Source: Halanaerobiales bacterium (GTDB taxonomy: Bacteria; Bacillota; Halanaerobiia; Halanaerobiales; DTU029). Taken from it: a stretch of DNA of 64,000 nt. Of the stretch, positions 1 through 8,396 are shown in pieces (position 1 is the first letter of the stretch; every line of letters begins with the position of its first letter). Location: the NCBI GenBank assembly GCA_029981855.1, contig JARRCS010000018.1, positions 1 to 64,000 of the forward strand, given 5' to 3'. The translations under genes were made by a program, and so were the position numbers. Under the pieces are notes generated by a model, which was not told the origin of the DNA, made no database searches, and worked only from the letters and a program-made list of their open reading frames with translations.

Positions 1-130
1 GAACCCCTCCAATATACGTACATTTGTTTATTTATTCATATTATAACACATATGTTCTCTTTTGTGAAGGGTTTCCTGTTTAAACTTAATAACCAAGTAT
101 TTTTTTTTTGCTGAGAAGGAGAGGATGTAA

Positions 131-1318
131 ATGACATTCAGGGAACATATGAAAAAGGGGCTAGGTTTAAATAATCTCGGGCATGCCTATAATGATATTT
201 ACTTTTTAATCATTCCCCTGCTTCTACCCTTTTTAAAAGCGGAGTTTAATCTAACCTATGCCCAGTCAGGGTTGATTTTGACAGGTCACCTCGGTGTGCG
301 TTCTCTTTTTTCATATATCAGCGGTCATCTGGGTGATAAATATGATAAAAGATTTATAATCTCCGCCGGCTTTATTATCTCATCATTCTTTCTTGCCAGT
401 TTAATTCTGGCCGGAAGTATCACCAGTGTAGTTGTTTATTTATTATTACTTGCTATCGGGGTAGCAACTTTCCATCCCCTGGCAACGGCAATGGCGGGGG
501 AGGATGCCGTACCGGAATATCGGGCCTTTCATATGGGCATCTTTGAAACTACAGGGGCAATTGGTATAATACTGGCCAGTTTAACCTTTGGTTTAGCTGT
601 TCAAAACTGGGGCTGGCGTCAGACTTGTCTTTTACTTTCCCTACCGGGGCTACCACTGGCCTGGGCCTATCTGAAAATAAAGAAAGAAGAGGTAGACCCA
701 CTCTCAATAGCAGAGAATAATGTAGATAGATTTTACATCATATTATTTATTATTGCCAGGGGGATCAGAGGCCTGGGGATAGGGGTTATCATGTCTTTCC
801 TGCCGACTTACGGGACCGACCATCTGGGTTTATCTGCCGGGGCAGTTTCCTGGCTGATGACGCTATTTTTTATTGGAGGTATATTTGGTGCCCTGGGTGG
901 TGGCTGGCTTTCAGATAAAAGCAGTCCTCTCTTACTTGTCTGGGTAACTACGGTTATTACTGTTCCACTAACAATATTAATTACCTATACTGGTAGTCCT
1001 TTGATAGTGTATATATTGGTTTTTATCTTTGGGATAGTAAATAGCGCTTTTTTTACACCTCAGAATTGCTGGTTAACAATGGTAAGTACGGTAGCAACCA
1101 GGGGAAAGGTTCTCGGTGCGGCCTTTCTGATAGAAGGTTTTTCAAATACGATTTCCCCTGCCCTTTTCGGCTGGATTGCTGATAATATCGGTCTGGCAGG
1201 TTCCTTCCGCTGGTCCGTGGTTCCGGTTGCTTTGAGTCTTATTTTTTTCCTGAAGCTATATAACCTCCAGTTGAGAGGTGAATTAAGCTGCAGGAAGTAT
1301 GAAGAATTGTGCTCTTGA
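131..1318 (+). CDS. MFS transporter
   Basis: A 395-residue integral membrane protein with about 12 hydrophobic segments in two halves split by a charged loop near residues 185-200. A motif A-like loop (GHLGDKYDKR, residues 66-75) lies between TM2 and TM3, and a related GGWLSDKSS occurs in the second half. These are hallmarks of the major facilitator superfamily. The substrate cannot be read from the sequence; drug, sugar-acid or carboxylate export or import are all possible. The ATG is preceded by AAGGAGAGG. The gene is followed by its own gap containing the iclR promoter, so it is probably not part of the glutamate synthase operon, although a regulator of the IclR family next to a transporter often controls it. 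Confidence 0.85.
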   Translation: MTFREHMKKGLGLNNLGHAYNDIYFLIIPLLLPFLKAEFNLTYAQSGLILTGHLGVRSLFSYISGHLGDKYDKRFIISAGFIISSFFLASLILAGSITSVVVYLLLLAIGVATFHPLATAMAGEDAVPEYRAFHMGIFETTGAIGIILASLTFGLAVQNWGWRQTCLLLSLPGLPLAWAYLKIKKEEVDPLSIAENNVDRFYIILFIIARGIRGLGIGVIMSFLPTYGTDHLGLSAGAVSWLMTLFFIGGIFGALGGGWLSDKSSPLLLVWVTTVITVPLTILITYTGSPLIVYILVFIFGIVNSAFFTPQNCWLTMVSTVATRGKVLGAAFLIEGFSNTISPALFGWIADNIGLAGSFRWSVVPVALSLIFFLKLYNLQLRGELSCRKYEELCS

Positions 1319-1324
1319 ATTTAC

Positions 1325-1353
1325 TTGACAGCTAATAGATATTTAGGTATAAT
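1325..1353 (+). promoter_or_regulatory. Sigma-70-type promoter of the iclR/glutamate synthase operon
   Basis: TTGACA (1325-1330), 17-base spacer, TATAAT (1348-1353): a consensus match. Transcription would start near 1360, giving a leader of about 185 nt before iclR. Confidence 0.8.
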
Positions 1354-1359
1354 AAAAAA

Positions 1360-1478
1360 AATTGGTCTTTAATCATAATGATGGCTCTTATGTCGAGAAA
1401 AATTTCTCGCTACATAAGGATGAGGAATCATAACAGCCGTATTAAAATTATGCTACCGCCAGGTAGGTATTTTTTTAT
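1360..1478 (+). promoter_or_regulatory. Structured leader with possible attenuator
   Basis: The leader holds a two-part stem: CTTATGT pairs with ACATAAG and, inside it, CGAGAAA pairs with TTTCTCG (about 1388-1420). Flanking segments ATGAT and GGCT could pair with downstream ATCAT and AGCC in crossing order, which would be a pseudoknot. It ends in CTACC-GCCA-GGTAG (1453-1466) followed by a run of seven T. Promoter, folded domain, short hairpin and U-tract in this order look like a riboswitch or attenuator. It does not match any riboswitch consensus I can recall. The terminator stem is short, so regulation is inferred. Confidence 0.45.
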
Positions 1479-1485
1479 CCGCCAA

Positions 1486-1521
1486 TTTCATAATGTGATA
1501 ACTTAATTTCACAATGCGAAA
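1486..1521 (+). promoter_or_regulatory. Tandem operator-like palindromes before iclR
   Basis: TTTCATAATGTGATA (1486-1500) and TTTCACAATGCGAAA (1507-1521) are two near-copies, 21 bases apart, of an imperfect palindrome TTTC-N7-GAAA. Their size and tandem placement just before the regulator gene suggest an autoregulatory operator for the IclR protein. The assignment to IclR is inferred from position. Confidence 0.5.
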
Positions 1522-1546
1522 TCAAGGGATTTAGGGGGTATAATAT

Positions 1547-2329
1547 ATGAAGGAGAGGAATATAGTACAGTCAGTCGTTAAGGCGATGAAGATCTTCGAA
1601 GAGCTGGCCTATAATGGGGCACCCCTTTCCTTAAGCAGGTTGAGTCAGAGGGTTGATATGAATATCAGTACCGTTCACCGTCTAATCAATACCCTGGTAA
1701 AACTAGGTTATGTTATGCAAAATACAGAAGGTTACTATTGCCTGGGTATGCATGCCTATGAAACTGCAGATATAATCAATCATAATTTTGATTTAAGAGA
1801 GCTTGTACGGCCTTACCTTGAGGAGATCCAGGCCAGCTGTAATGAAACTACTAACCTGGTAGTTCTGGAGGATAATCAGGTGGTTTACCTTGATCAGGTT
1901 GAATCGACCAAAATGGTCAGGATGTTTGCCAGTGTGGGAAGTAAAGGGCCTGCCTATTCTACCGGTTCGGGTAAGGTTTTGCTTTCCTATTTAAGCAAAA
2001 AGGACCTGGAGGAGTATATCAATAAAACCAATTTTATTAAATATACCGAGAATACAATTGTCGATCCGGAAAAGCTTAAAGAAGAGCTGGCCGAGATTAG
2101 AAAGCGGGGTTATGCCTTAGACTTTGAGGAGATGGAAAAGGGTGTCTGCTGTGTAGCTGTGCCGGTTATAGGTAAGGGTGGCAGGCTGCTCGGGGCTATC
2201 AGTGTCTCCGGCCCGGCAACCAGAATGACCAAAGAATATATGGATCAGGTCTTAATTCCTCTGGTAAAGGGGAAGGCAGCTGAAATAAGGTTAAAGCTGG
2301 AGAAAGGATATAGACCAATAAATAAATAG
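1547..2329 (+). CDS. IclR-family transcriptional regulator
   Basis: 260 residues, the usual length for the family. Residues 1-70 form the winged helix-turn-helix (APLSLSRLSQRVDMNISTVHRLINTL), and about 85-250 form the IclR ligand-binding domain, with GSGKVLLSYL and the effector-pocket region RGYALDFEEMEKGVCCVAVPV. It would bind DNA as a dimer or tetramer and respond to a small organic acid or similar ligand, which is unknown here. It starts the glutamate synthase gene run (18 bases to the next gene), so control of that operon, and perhaps of the MFS gene, is likely. GGGGG lies 8 bases before the ATG. Tandem palindromes immediately upstream are its probable own operator. Confidence 0.9.
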   Translation: MKERNIVQSVVKAMKIFEELAYNGAPLSLSRLSQRVDMNISTVHRLINTLVKLGYVMQNTEGYYCLGMHAYETADIINHNFDLRELVRPYLEEIQASCNETTNLVVLEDNQVVYLDQVESTKMVRMFASVGSKGPAYSTGSGKVLLSYLSKKDLEEYINKTNFIKYTENTIVDPEKLKEELAEIRKRGYALDFEEMEKGVCCVAVPVIGKGGRLLGAISVSGPATRMTKEYMDQVLIPLVKGKAAEIRLKLEKGYRPINK

Positions 2330-2347
2330 AAATGAGAGGTGGAGTAG

Positions 2348-3448
2348 ATGAGAAGAATACCTGAAGAAAAGATAATGTCAGGTTGTGCTATCAGCGGAAT
2401 CCTGGACAGAAAAGGGAGAAGGTTTTCAGGGGAAGAGATTATAAAATCTATTGCCCTGATGCATGACCGGTCAAATGGACTGGGTGGCGGTTTTGCCGCT
2501 TACGGTATCTATCCCGAATACAAGGAACAGTATGCTATCCATATGTTTTACGATGACCTTCAAGCCAAGGAAGAGGTTGAGGATTTTCTGGAGCGACACT
2601 TTATGATTTCACTTGCTGAAGAGATCCCGACCAGAAAGGTGAAAGCGATAACCAATTCACCGCTTATCTGGCGCTATTTTGTCCTCCCCGATCAGCATAA
2701 GCTGGAGCAGGCTAATCTGAGTGAGGATGATTATGTGGCCCGGTGTGTTTTTAAGATTAATGATCAGTACCGGGGTGCCTTTGTTGTTTCCAGCGGTAAG
2801 AATATGGGTGTTTTTAAGGGGGTAGGTTACCCTGAAGATATTGGTGAGTTTTATCAGTTAGAGCAGTATGAAGCCTATCTCTGGACTGCTCACGGGAGAT
2901 TTCCGACAAATACCCCTGGCTGGTGGGGAGGGGCTCATCCCTTTACCCTGTTGGACTGGTCGATTGTGCATAATGGAGAGATTTCATCTTACGGAGCCAA
3001 TAAGCGTTATATCGAGATGTTTGGCTATAAGTGTACGATGATGACTGATACTGAGGTTATTACCTATCTTTTTGACCTGCTTTTACGCAAACATAAACTA
3101 CCTCTGGAACTGGTAGTTAAGGCTGTAGCCGCCCCTCTCTGGAGTGAAATAGACAGGATGGGGGAGAAAGAAAAGAAGATTGCCAGCGGAATCAGGGCCG
3201 TCTATGGCAGTACCCTATTGAACGGTCCATTCTCAATAATCCTGGGACATAAGAATGGTTTTGTTGCCTTAAATGACAGGATAAAATTGCGGCCGCTGGT
3301 TTGTGCTGAGGATGGAGAAAGACTTTATGTAGCCAGTGAGGAATCGGCTATCAGGGAGATCTGCCCCGAACCGGAGAAGGTCTGGGCACCTCGGGGTGGA
3401 GAACCGGTAATCGGACTATTAGAAGGGAGTAGTGAGGAATGGCTTTAA
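2348..3448 (+). CDS. Glutamate synthase, glutaminase (class II amidotransferase) subunit
   Basis: 366-residue stand-alone equivalent of the N-terminal domain of GltB. It would hydrolyse glutamine and pass ammonia to the FMN subunit. The Ntn-type nucleophile is Cys13 in MSGCAISGI, so a 12-residue leader must be removed, as is usual for this class. Later segments include TAHGRFPTNTPGWWGGAHPF and HNGEISSYGANKRY, typical of the GATase II substrate pocket. The start with GAGGTGG before ATG is used; the internal Met10 would leave only three residues before Cys. It overlaps the next gene by 10 bases, implying translational coupling. This split form is typical of archaea, Thermotogales and clostridia. 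Confidence 0.9.
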   Translation: MRRIPEEKIMSGCAISGILDRKGRRFSGEEIIKSIALMHDRSNGLGGGFAAYGIYPEYKEQYAIHMFYDDLQAKEEVEDFLERHFMISLAEEIPTRKVKAITNSPLIWRYFVLPDQHKLEQANLSEDDYVARCVFKINDQYRGAFVVSSGKNMGVFKGVGYPEDIGEFYQLEQYEAYLWTAHGRFPTNTPGWWGGAHPFTLLDWSIVHNGEISSYGANKRYIEMFGYKCTMMTDTEVITYLFDLLLRKHKLPLELVVKAVAAPLWSEIDRMGEKEKKIASGIRAVYGSTLLNGPFSIILGHKNGFVALNDRIKLRPLVCAEDGERLYVASEESAIREICPEPEKVWAPRGGEPVIGLLEGSSEEWL

Positions 3449-4941
3449 GTTATAAAAATCCTGAATTCCTGATTGAAAGGGATTATGATAAATGTATTAA
3501 TTGTCGGGTATGTGAAAGACAGTGTGCTAATGAGGCCCATTATTATGATGAAGATCTGGATAAGATGATGGCTATCGATAAAAATTGTGTTAACTGTCAC
3601 CGCTGTGTCACCCTTTGTCCGACTGATGCTTTAAGGATCAGAAAATATCCCCTGGAGTTTAAGGAGAATTATAACTGGACCGGGGAGATGATTAATAATA
3701 TCTATAAACAGGCAGAGACAGGTGGGGTTTTGCTGACCGGAATGGGTAATCCCACGAAGAAGAAGATCTACTGGGATCATCTCCTCCTCAATGCCAGCCA
3801 GGTTACTAATCCCTCGATCGATCCTTTAAGGGAGCCGATGGAGCTTAAGACCTTTTTAGGGCGTAAACCGGAAAGGCTTGAGTTTGATCAGGAGGGGAAT
3901 ATTACCAATCTACCACCCCAGATAGAGCTGGAGACTCCGATTATGTTCTCGGCCATGTCCTTTGGCTCGATCAGTCTTAATGCCTGTAAATCACTGGCCC
4001 GGGCAGCCAGCGAGATGGGAATCATGTATAATACCGGTGAAGGTGGCTTGCATCAGGAATTATATCAGTATGGCGCCAACACGATAGTTCAGGTTGCTTC
4101 CGGGCGTTTCGGTGTTCATCAGGAATACCTGGATGCCGGAGCGGCCATCGAGATTAAGATCGGACAGGGGGCCAAGCCAGGTATCGGGGGACACTTACCC
4201 GGAGAAAAGGTAGGAGAAGAGGTATCAAGAACCAGGATGATTCCTAAGGGGACCGATGCCTTATCCCCGGCACCCCATCATGATATCTATTCGATTGAGG
4301 ATCTGCGGCAGTTAATCTATGCCCTGAAGGAGGCAACAGATTATGAAAAACCGGTCTCGGTCAAGATCTCGGCTGTCCATAATGTGGCAGCTATTGCCTC
4401 CGGAATTGCCACTGCCGGGGCTGATATAATTGCCATCGATGGTTACCGGGGAGGAACCGGGGCAGCACCGACCATGATTCGGGATAATGTCGGTATACCG
4501 ATTGAGTTAGCCCTGGCTGCCGTTGACAGCCGTCTGCGGGAGGAAGGACTCCGTAACCAAGTCTCTCTAGTAATCGGCGGCTCGATCAGAAATAGTGCGG
4601 ATATCGTTAAGGCGATTGCCCTCGGTGCCGATGCCGTCTACATCGGTTCTGCTGCGCTGATTGCCCTGGGCTGTCATATGTGCCAGAAGTGCTATACCGG
4701 AAAATGTAACTGGGGAATTGCCACCCAGCGGCCTGACCTGGTTAAGAGGTTGAATCCGGAGATAGGTACGGAGAGGCTGAAAAACCTGATCAGGGGCTGG
4801 TCCCATGAGATCAAGGAGATGCTGGGTGGAATGGGCATTAACGCCATCGAGAGTTTAAGAGGAAACCGTTTGATGTTAAGAGGAATAGACCTCAACGAGA
4901 AGGAACTGGAGATACTGGGGATTAAGCATGCAGGAGAGTAA
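3439..4941 (+). CDS. Glutamate synthase, FMN/Fe-S catalytic subunit
   Basis: 500 residues. The N-terminal part carries two ferredoxin-type 4Fe-4S motifs (CINCRVCERQC and CVNCHRCVTLC, residues 19-55). The rest is the FMN-binding TIM barrel of GltB, with MFSAMSFGSIS, GEGGLH, IKIGQGAKPGIGGHLPG, AIDGYRGGTGAAP and the C-terminal Cys cluster HMCQKCYTGKC. It converts 2-oxoglutarate plus ammonia to glutamate using electrons delivered through the Fe-S centres. This 'archaeal-type' architecture, with fused ferredoxin domain but no amidotransferase or GXGXG domain, requires the neighbouring subunits. Its ATG overlaps the end of the glutaminase gene. Confidence 0.93.
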   Translation: MALSYKNPEFLIERDYDKCINCRVCERQCANEAHYYDEDLDKMMAIDKNCVNCHRCVTLCPTDALRIRKYPLEFKENYNWTGEMINNIYKQAETGGVLLTGMGNPTKKKIYWDHLLLNASQVTNPSIDPLREPMELKTFLGRKPERLEFDQEGNITNLPPQIELETPIMFSAMSFGSISLNACKSLARAASEMGIMYNTGEGGLHQELYQYGANTIVQVASGRFGVHQEYLDAGAAIEIKIGQGAKPGIGGHLPGEKVGEEVSRTRMIPKGTDALSPAPHHDIYSIEDLRQLIYALKEATDYEKPVSVKISAVHNVAAIASGIATAGADIIAIDGYRGGTGAAPTMIRDNVGIPIELALAAVDSRLREEGLRNQVSLVIGGSIRNSADIVKAIALGADAVYIGSAALIALGCHMCQKCYTGKCNWGIATQRPDLVKRLNPEIGTERLKNLIRGWSHEIKEMLGGMGINAIESLRGNRLMLRGIDLNEKELEILGIKHAGE

Positions 4942-4948
4942 AAATATC

Positions 4949-4976
4949 CTAACATCTCTCAAACATCTATTTTATT
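4949..4976 (+). repeat. Dispersed repeat R1 (right-end fragment)
   Basis: AACATCTCTCAAACATCTATTT begins about 10 bases after the FMN-subunit stop and matches the right-end consensus of the dispersed family, but the terminal GCAGTT is lost. It looks like a decayed copy. Confidence 0.5.
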
Positions 4977-5034
4977 TTATGAGGATTATATAATTAGAAG
5001 TAGGTAGTATTTTTTGTAGTATTATTATTTTGCT

Positions 5035-5050
5035 TGACATTAAAATGTCA
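5035..5050. promoter_or_regulatory. Perfect 16-base palindrome TGACATT-AA-AATGTCA
   Basis: It lies 22 bases before the ferredoxin-subunit start codon. The same 7-base half-site recurs, in the opposite arrangement, at 8179-8205 before the Nfn genes. It could be an operator shared by two redox operons. Confidence 0.4.
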
Positions 5051-5071
5051 GGATGAGGAGGGTTACCAAGA

Positions 5072-5575
5072 GTGAAGAAGGTATATGCGAGAGAAGAGTA
5101 CTGCCTTGGCTGTAAGCTCTGTGAGGTTTACTGTGTTACCAGCCATTCCGAATCCAAAGATGTTGTTAAGGCTCATAAAATGGAGGAGATTACACCCAGG
5201 GTTATAGTTGAATCCACAGGAGAGGTATCATTTGCCCTGCAGTGCCGTCACTGTGATGATGCCCCCTGTACTAAAGCCTGTATTACCGGGGCTTTACAGA
5301 AGGACCCGGAAACAGGGATAGTGGGTTATAATCAGGAGAAATGTGTGGGCTGCTGGACCTGTATTATGACCTGTCCTTACGGGGCGATAAAAAGGGACGA
5401 ATATGGTCGGAGTATAATCTCCAAATGCGATCTCTGCATAGAAACGGGTGAACCGGTCTGTGTGGTCAATTGTCCCAATAATGCACTGGTATTTATAGAT
5501 CTGGCAGAGAAGCAGGGTGAGGGAGTAGAAGAGCAGGATAAATTAGTAAAAGAGCAGGGGGGGTGTAGAGATTGA
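5072..5575 (+). CDS. 4Fe-4S ferredoxin subunit (HycB/DmsB-like)
   Basis: 167-residue iron-sulfur protein with four cysteine clusters: CLGCKLCEVYC, CRHCDDAPCTKAC, CVGCWTCIMTC and CDLCIETGEPVCVVNC. This layout binds up to four 4Fe-4S clusters and is typical of electron-transfer subunits of molybdopterin enzymes and of the clostridial glutamate synthase module. The start is GTG with GAGGAGG upstream. It overlaps the FAD oxidoreductase by four bases (TTGA), so the two probably form one complex carrying electrons from NAD(P)H to the FMN subunit. That role is inferred from position; the motifs themselves are clear. Confidence 0.88.
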   Translation: MKKVYAREEYCLGCKLCEVYCVTSHSESKDVVKAHKMEEITPRVIVESTGEVSFALQCRHCDDAPCTKACITGALQKDPETGIVGYNQEKCVGCWTCIMTCPYGAIKRDEYGRSIISKCDLCIETGEPVCVVNCPNNALVFIDLAEKQGEGVEEQDKLVKEQGGCRD

Positions 5576-6906
5576 ATTACGTGATAATCGGTAATTCAGC
5601 AGCTGGGATAGGAGCTGTTGAAGGAATCAGAAAGTATGATCAGCAGGGGAAGATTACCATTATAGCCGATGAGCCCTATCATACCTATTCCAGGCCTTTA
5701 ATCTCCTATTATCTGGCTGGAAAGGTTAACCAGGAGCAGATGAAGTTTAGACCGGATGATTTTTATGAGAAAAACAGGGTTGAGACTATTCTGGGAAAGA
5801 GAGCGGTTAAAATAGATCAATCCAGTAAAACCGTTAGTTTAGAAGATGGGCAGCAGATTGGTTTTGATAAATTACTGCTGGCTACGGGAGGCAAACCCTT
5901 TATCCCCCCGATTAAGGGTAGTGAGATGGAGAATATCCTTACCTTTATTAAAATGGATGATGTCAGGGCTATTGCTGAAAGGCTTGAAACTGCAGGAGTT
6001 AAAGATTGTCAGGGAAGAGAAGATTACCCGGAAAAAGAAAGGACTGTGGTTACAGGGCATGATCAGCTAAGGCCGGTTAAAGCAGTCATTCTGGGGGCTG
6101 GTTTGATCGGACTGAAGGCGGCTGAGGCCCTGGTTAAACTTGGAGTTAAAGTAACCGTGGTTGAACTGGCAGACCGGGTTCTGAGTACCATCCTGGATCA
6201 TGAGGCAGCAGCCCTGGTTCAATCTCATTTAGAGGATAAGGGTATTAGCTTTGAACTGGAAGATACTATCGAAGAGTTTATCGGTGAAAAGGCGGTCCGG
6301 AAGGTAAGGTTAAAGTCCGGTTTTGTAATCAATTGTGACCTGGCAATTGTAGCTGTGGGGGTAAGGCCTAAAGTTAACCTGGTTGAAGGTACCGGGATAG
6401 AGATCAACCGCGGAATACTGGTTAATAAAAAGATGGAGACGAATATAGAGGATATCTATGCCGCTGGAGATGTTGCCGAAGGTTATGATATGTTAAAAGG
6501 GACGGCCGGGGTAATTCCTATCTGGCCCAATGCCTATAATCAGGGGCTGACTGCTGGAGAGAATATGACCGGTGCAGATAAGACCTATGAAGAGGGTTTT
6601 GCCCGCAATTCCATTGGATTCTTCGGCTTGCCGATGATAACGGCCGGAATTATCAACCCCGAAGGTGATGAATATGAAATACTGGTAGATAAAGCGGTTG
6701 AAGATAATACCTACAGAAAGGTTGTACTCAGGGATGATAAGATAGTTGGCTTTATCTATCTAAATAAAGTTGACCGGGCCGGAATTCTCACCGGTCTAAT
6801 CAAGGAACAGCAGGATATTGGTGATATTAAAGAAAAGATACTGGCTGATGATTTTGGCTATCTTACCTTCAGTGAGGAATGGAGAAGGGCGAAACTGTGG
6901 AAATAA
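5572..6906 (+). CDS. NAD(P)/FAD-dependent oxidoreductase
   Basis: 444 residues, TTG start overlapping the previous stop. The FAD-binding GNSAAG dinucleotide motif is at residues 7-12, a second (NAD) motif GAGLIGLKAAEAL near 176-188, and the closing FAD motif IYAAGDVAEG near 299-308. The fold is that of the rubredoxin reductase/NirB-type pyridine-nucleotide disulfide reductase family, without a redox disulfide. A stretch of about 30 residues before the second motif (DCQGREDYPEKERTVVTGHD) looks like an extra loop compared with usual members. Beside the Fe-S subunit and glutamate synthase, it most likely supplies NAD(P)H electrons, replacing the GltD subunit. Confidence 0.87.
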   Translation: MNYVIIGNSAAGIGAVEGIRKYDQQGKITIIADEPYHTYSRPLISYYLAGKVNQEQMKFRPDDFYEKNRVETILGKRAVKIDQSSKTVSLEDGQQIGFDKLLLATGGKPFIPPIKGSEMENILTFIKMDDVRAIAERLETAGVKDCQGREDYPEKERTVVTGHDQLRPVKAVILGAGLIGLKAAEALVKLGVKVTVVELADRVLSTILDHEAAALVQSHLEDKGISFELEDTIEEFIGEKAVRKVRLKSGFVINCDLAIVAVGVRPKVNLVEGTGIEINRGILVNKKMETNIEDIYAAGDVAEGYDMLKGTAGVIPIWPNAYNQGLTAGENMTGADKTYEEGFARNSIGFFGLPMITAGIINPEGDEYEILVDKAVEDNTYRKVVLRDDKIVGFIYLNKVDRAGILTGLIKEQQDIGDIKEKILADDFGYLTFSEEWRRAKLWK

Positions 6907-6910
6907 GGAG

Positions 6911-6997
6911 AAAATAGAGGTTTTCGATTGCAGAAACCTTCTTTTTACCTGCGCATAGATGGTTTCTGCATCAGGTCATCGAGGCCGTCGCAGCGGA
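6911..6997 (+). repeat. Dispersed repeat R2 (left end and core)
   Basis: Starts four bases after the oxidoreductase stop. AAATAGAGGTTTTCGATTGC matches the family's left end, followed by the core hairpin GAAACC...GGTTTC (about 6931-6966) and the ATCGAGGCCGTCGCAG module. The right end is not recognisable. An open frame that runs through it (TTG at 6928) is not part of the downstream protein. Confidence 0.75.
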
Positions 6998-7053
6998 AGA
7001 TTGTTGATCTGCCTATGGTTTACAACTTATCATTAAGGAAGAAGGTGAGAAGA

Positions 7054-7791
7054 ATGGCTGTAATCGATGCCCGGGGAATCTATTACCGGGATCTAAATAA
7101 ACAGGTTAAGGAACTGGTTGATGCTGGTGAACGGAAGGTAGTACTTAATAATATTAACGGCCAGCGCTATCTGGGTGATGGTTTAAAGGGGCCGGCCAGA
7201 CTGGTTATAAACGGTACACCGGGTAATGATCTGGCCGCCTTTGCCAGTGATATTGAGATCACCGTTAACGGTAACGGGCAGGATGGAATCGGTAATACGA
7301 TGAATGATGGGAAAATAGTTGTTCACGGTGATGCCGGTGATATTATCGGGTATGCCATGAGGGGCGGTAAGATCTATATTAAAGGCAGGGTTGGTTACAG
7401 GGTTGGAATTCATATGAAGGGCTACCGGGATAAACAGCCTACTATTATAATCGGCGGCTCGGCCGGTGATTTCTTAGGTGAGTATATGGCCGGTGGCCGG
7501 TTGATTCTCCTTGGTCTTGGCCTGGAAGAGAGTGAACCGGTTGTCGGGAATCATGTCGGTGTTGGTATGCATGGTGGTGTAATCTATATTCGCGGAGAAG
7601 TAAAACCGTATCAGGTTGGTCTGGAGGTTAAGGTCTTCGAGGCAAATGAAGACGATAAAAGGGAATTGAGGAATCTTTTATCCGATTACTGTCAGGAGTT
7701 TGGCTATGATCTGGAAGAAGTTATGAATGCCCAATTCTCCAAACTCATTCCGGTTTCCAGCAGGCCCTACGGAAACCTGTATGCATATTAA
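7054..7791 (+). CDS. Glutamate synthase, GXGXG (alpha) domain subunit
   Basis: 245 residues made of the right-handed beta-helix of the GltB C-terminal domain. Repeated Gly pairs are visible, as in GNGQDGIGNTMNDGKIVVHG, GDIIGYAMRGGKIYIKG, GVGMHGGVIYIRG. In complete GltB this domain is structural and supports the ammonia tunnel; as a separate subunit it completes the split enzyme encoded upstream. The open frame extends 42 codons further upstream, but that part lies in repeat R2 and has no ribosome site, whereas GAAGGTGAGAAG stands directly before the ATG at 7054 and the sequence MAVIDARG fits family starts. A strong terminator follows. Confidence 0.9.
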   Translation: MAVIDARGIYYRDLNKQVKELVDAGERKVVLNNINGQRYLGDGLKGPARLVINGTPGNDLAAFASDIEITVNGNGQDGIGNTMNDGKIVVHGDAGDIIGYAMRGGKIYIKGRVGYRVGIHMKGYRDKQPTIIIGGSAGDFLGEYMAGGRLILLGLGLEESEPVVGNHVGVGMHGGVIYIRGEVKPYQVGLEVKVFEANEDDKRELRNLLSDYCQEFGYDLEEVMNAQFSKLIPVSSRPYGNLYAY

Positions 7792-7876
7792 GCAAATGAC
7801 GGTTTTATAGTTTTTAAGGATTGTATACTAATCGAAATAGAAGATTTAACAAAATAATATTGAGTTTTCTAAAAAG

Positions 7877-7904
7877 AAACCGGGTGATTAAAGCCCGGTT
7901 TTTT
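7877..7904 (+). terminator. Rho-independent terminator of glutamate synthase operon
   Basis: AACCGGG (7878-7884) pairs with CCCGGTT (7894-7900), loop of nine, followed by TTTT. Confidence 0.9.
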
Positions 7905-8049
7905 GGTGGTTTAGTGGGTAAGGTTTATTTTTTGCACAATATTTTTCAACTGCTGGTTTTATTATTCTATAGGGCTAAGAAAGTTTTGACTTAAAATAAA
8001 GCTAATATAATTATTATATTTGTGAAAATTAGAACTTATTTCTGCGGGG

Positions 8050-8078
8050 TTGCAATTTTCTTAGAAAGCTGCTATACT
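8050..8078 (+). promoter_or_regulatory. Promoter candidate for nfnAB
   Basis: TTGCAA (8050-8055), 17 bases, TATACT (8073-8078). It would give a leader of nearly 390 nt before nfnA. Confidence 0.55.
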
Positions 8079-8178
8079 ATAATTGTTAAAAAAATAACAA
8101 AGAAAGTTAAAAAGATGACAAGATTGGTTTCTGGCCATAATAATCAATTTTCAACTATAAATAAAGGTTTTAGTGGTC

Positions 8179-8205
8179 ATTAATGTCAGTAAAATTGACA
8201 TTAAT
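8179..8205. promoter_or_regulatory. Perfect inverted repeat ATTAATGTCA-N7-TGACATTAAT
   Basis: Ten-base arms. It contains the TGACATT half-site also seen at 5035-5050, and would lie inside the transcribed leader of nfnAB, so it could be an operator or an RNA hairpin. Confidence 0.45.
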
Positions 8206-8396
8206 AAGTTGGTCTAATGGTCTAACAAACTGATCTAACACAGTATTTATTTTATTTCCTTAATATGAGAAAGTTTTCACAAGAACATAATTTCCTCGTG
8301 TATCACCGGACTGATCTTTGACATATTTTCTTTATTATATTTTCCTATAAATTACTAATTGTTAATCTTTAGTTTCAGAAAAAATCAGTTTTCACA

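Noticed and set aside
50-72. LexA-like ACATATGTTC before the MFS gene
   Set aside because: Only one half of the consensus is good and the gene has no link to DNA repair; likely chance.
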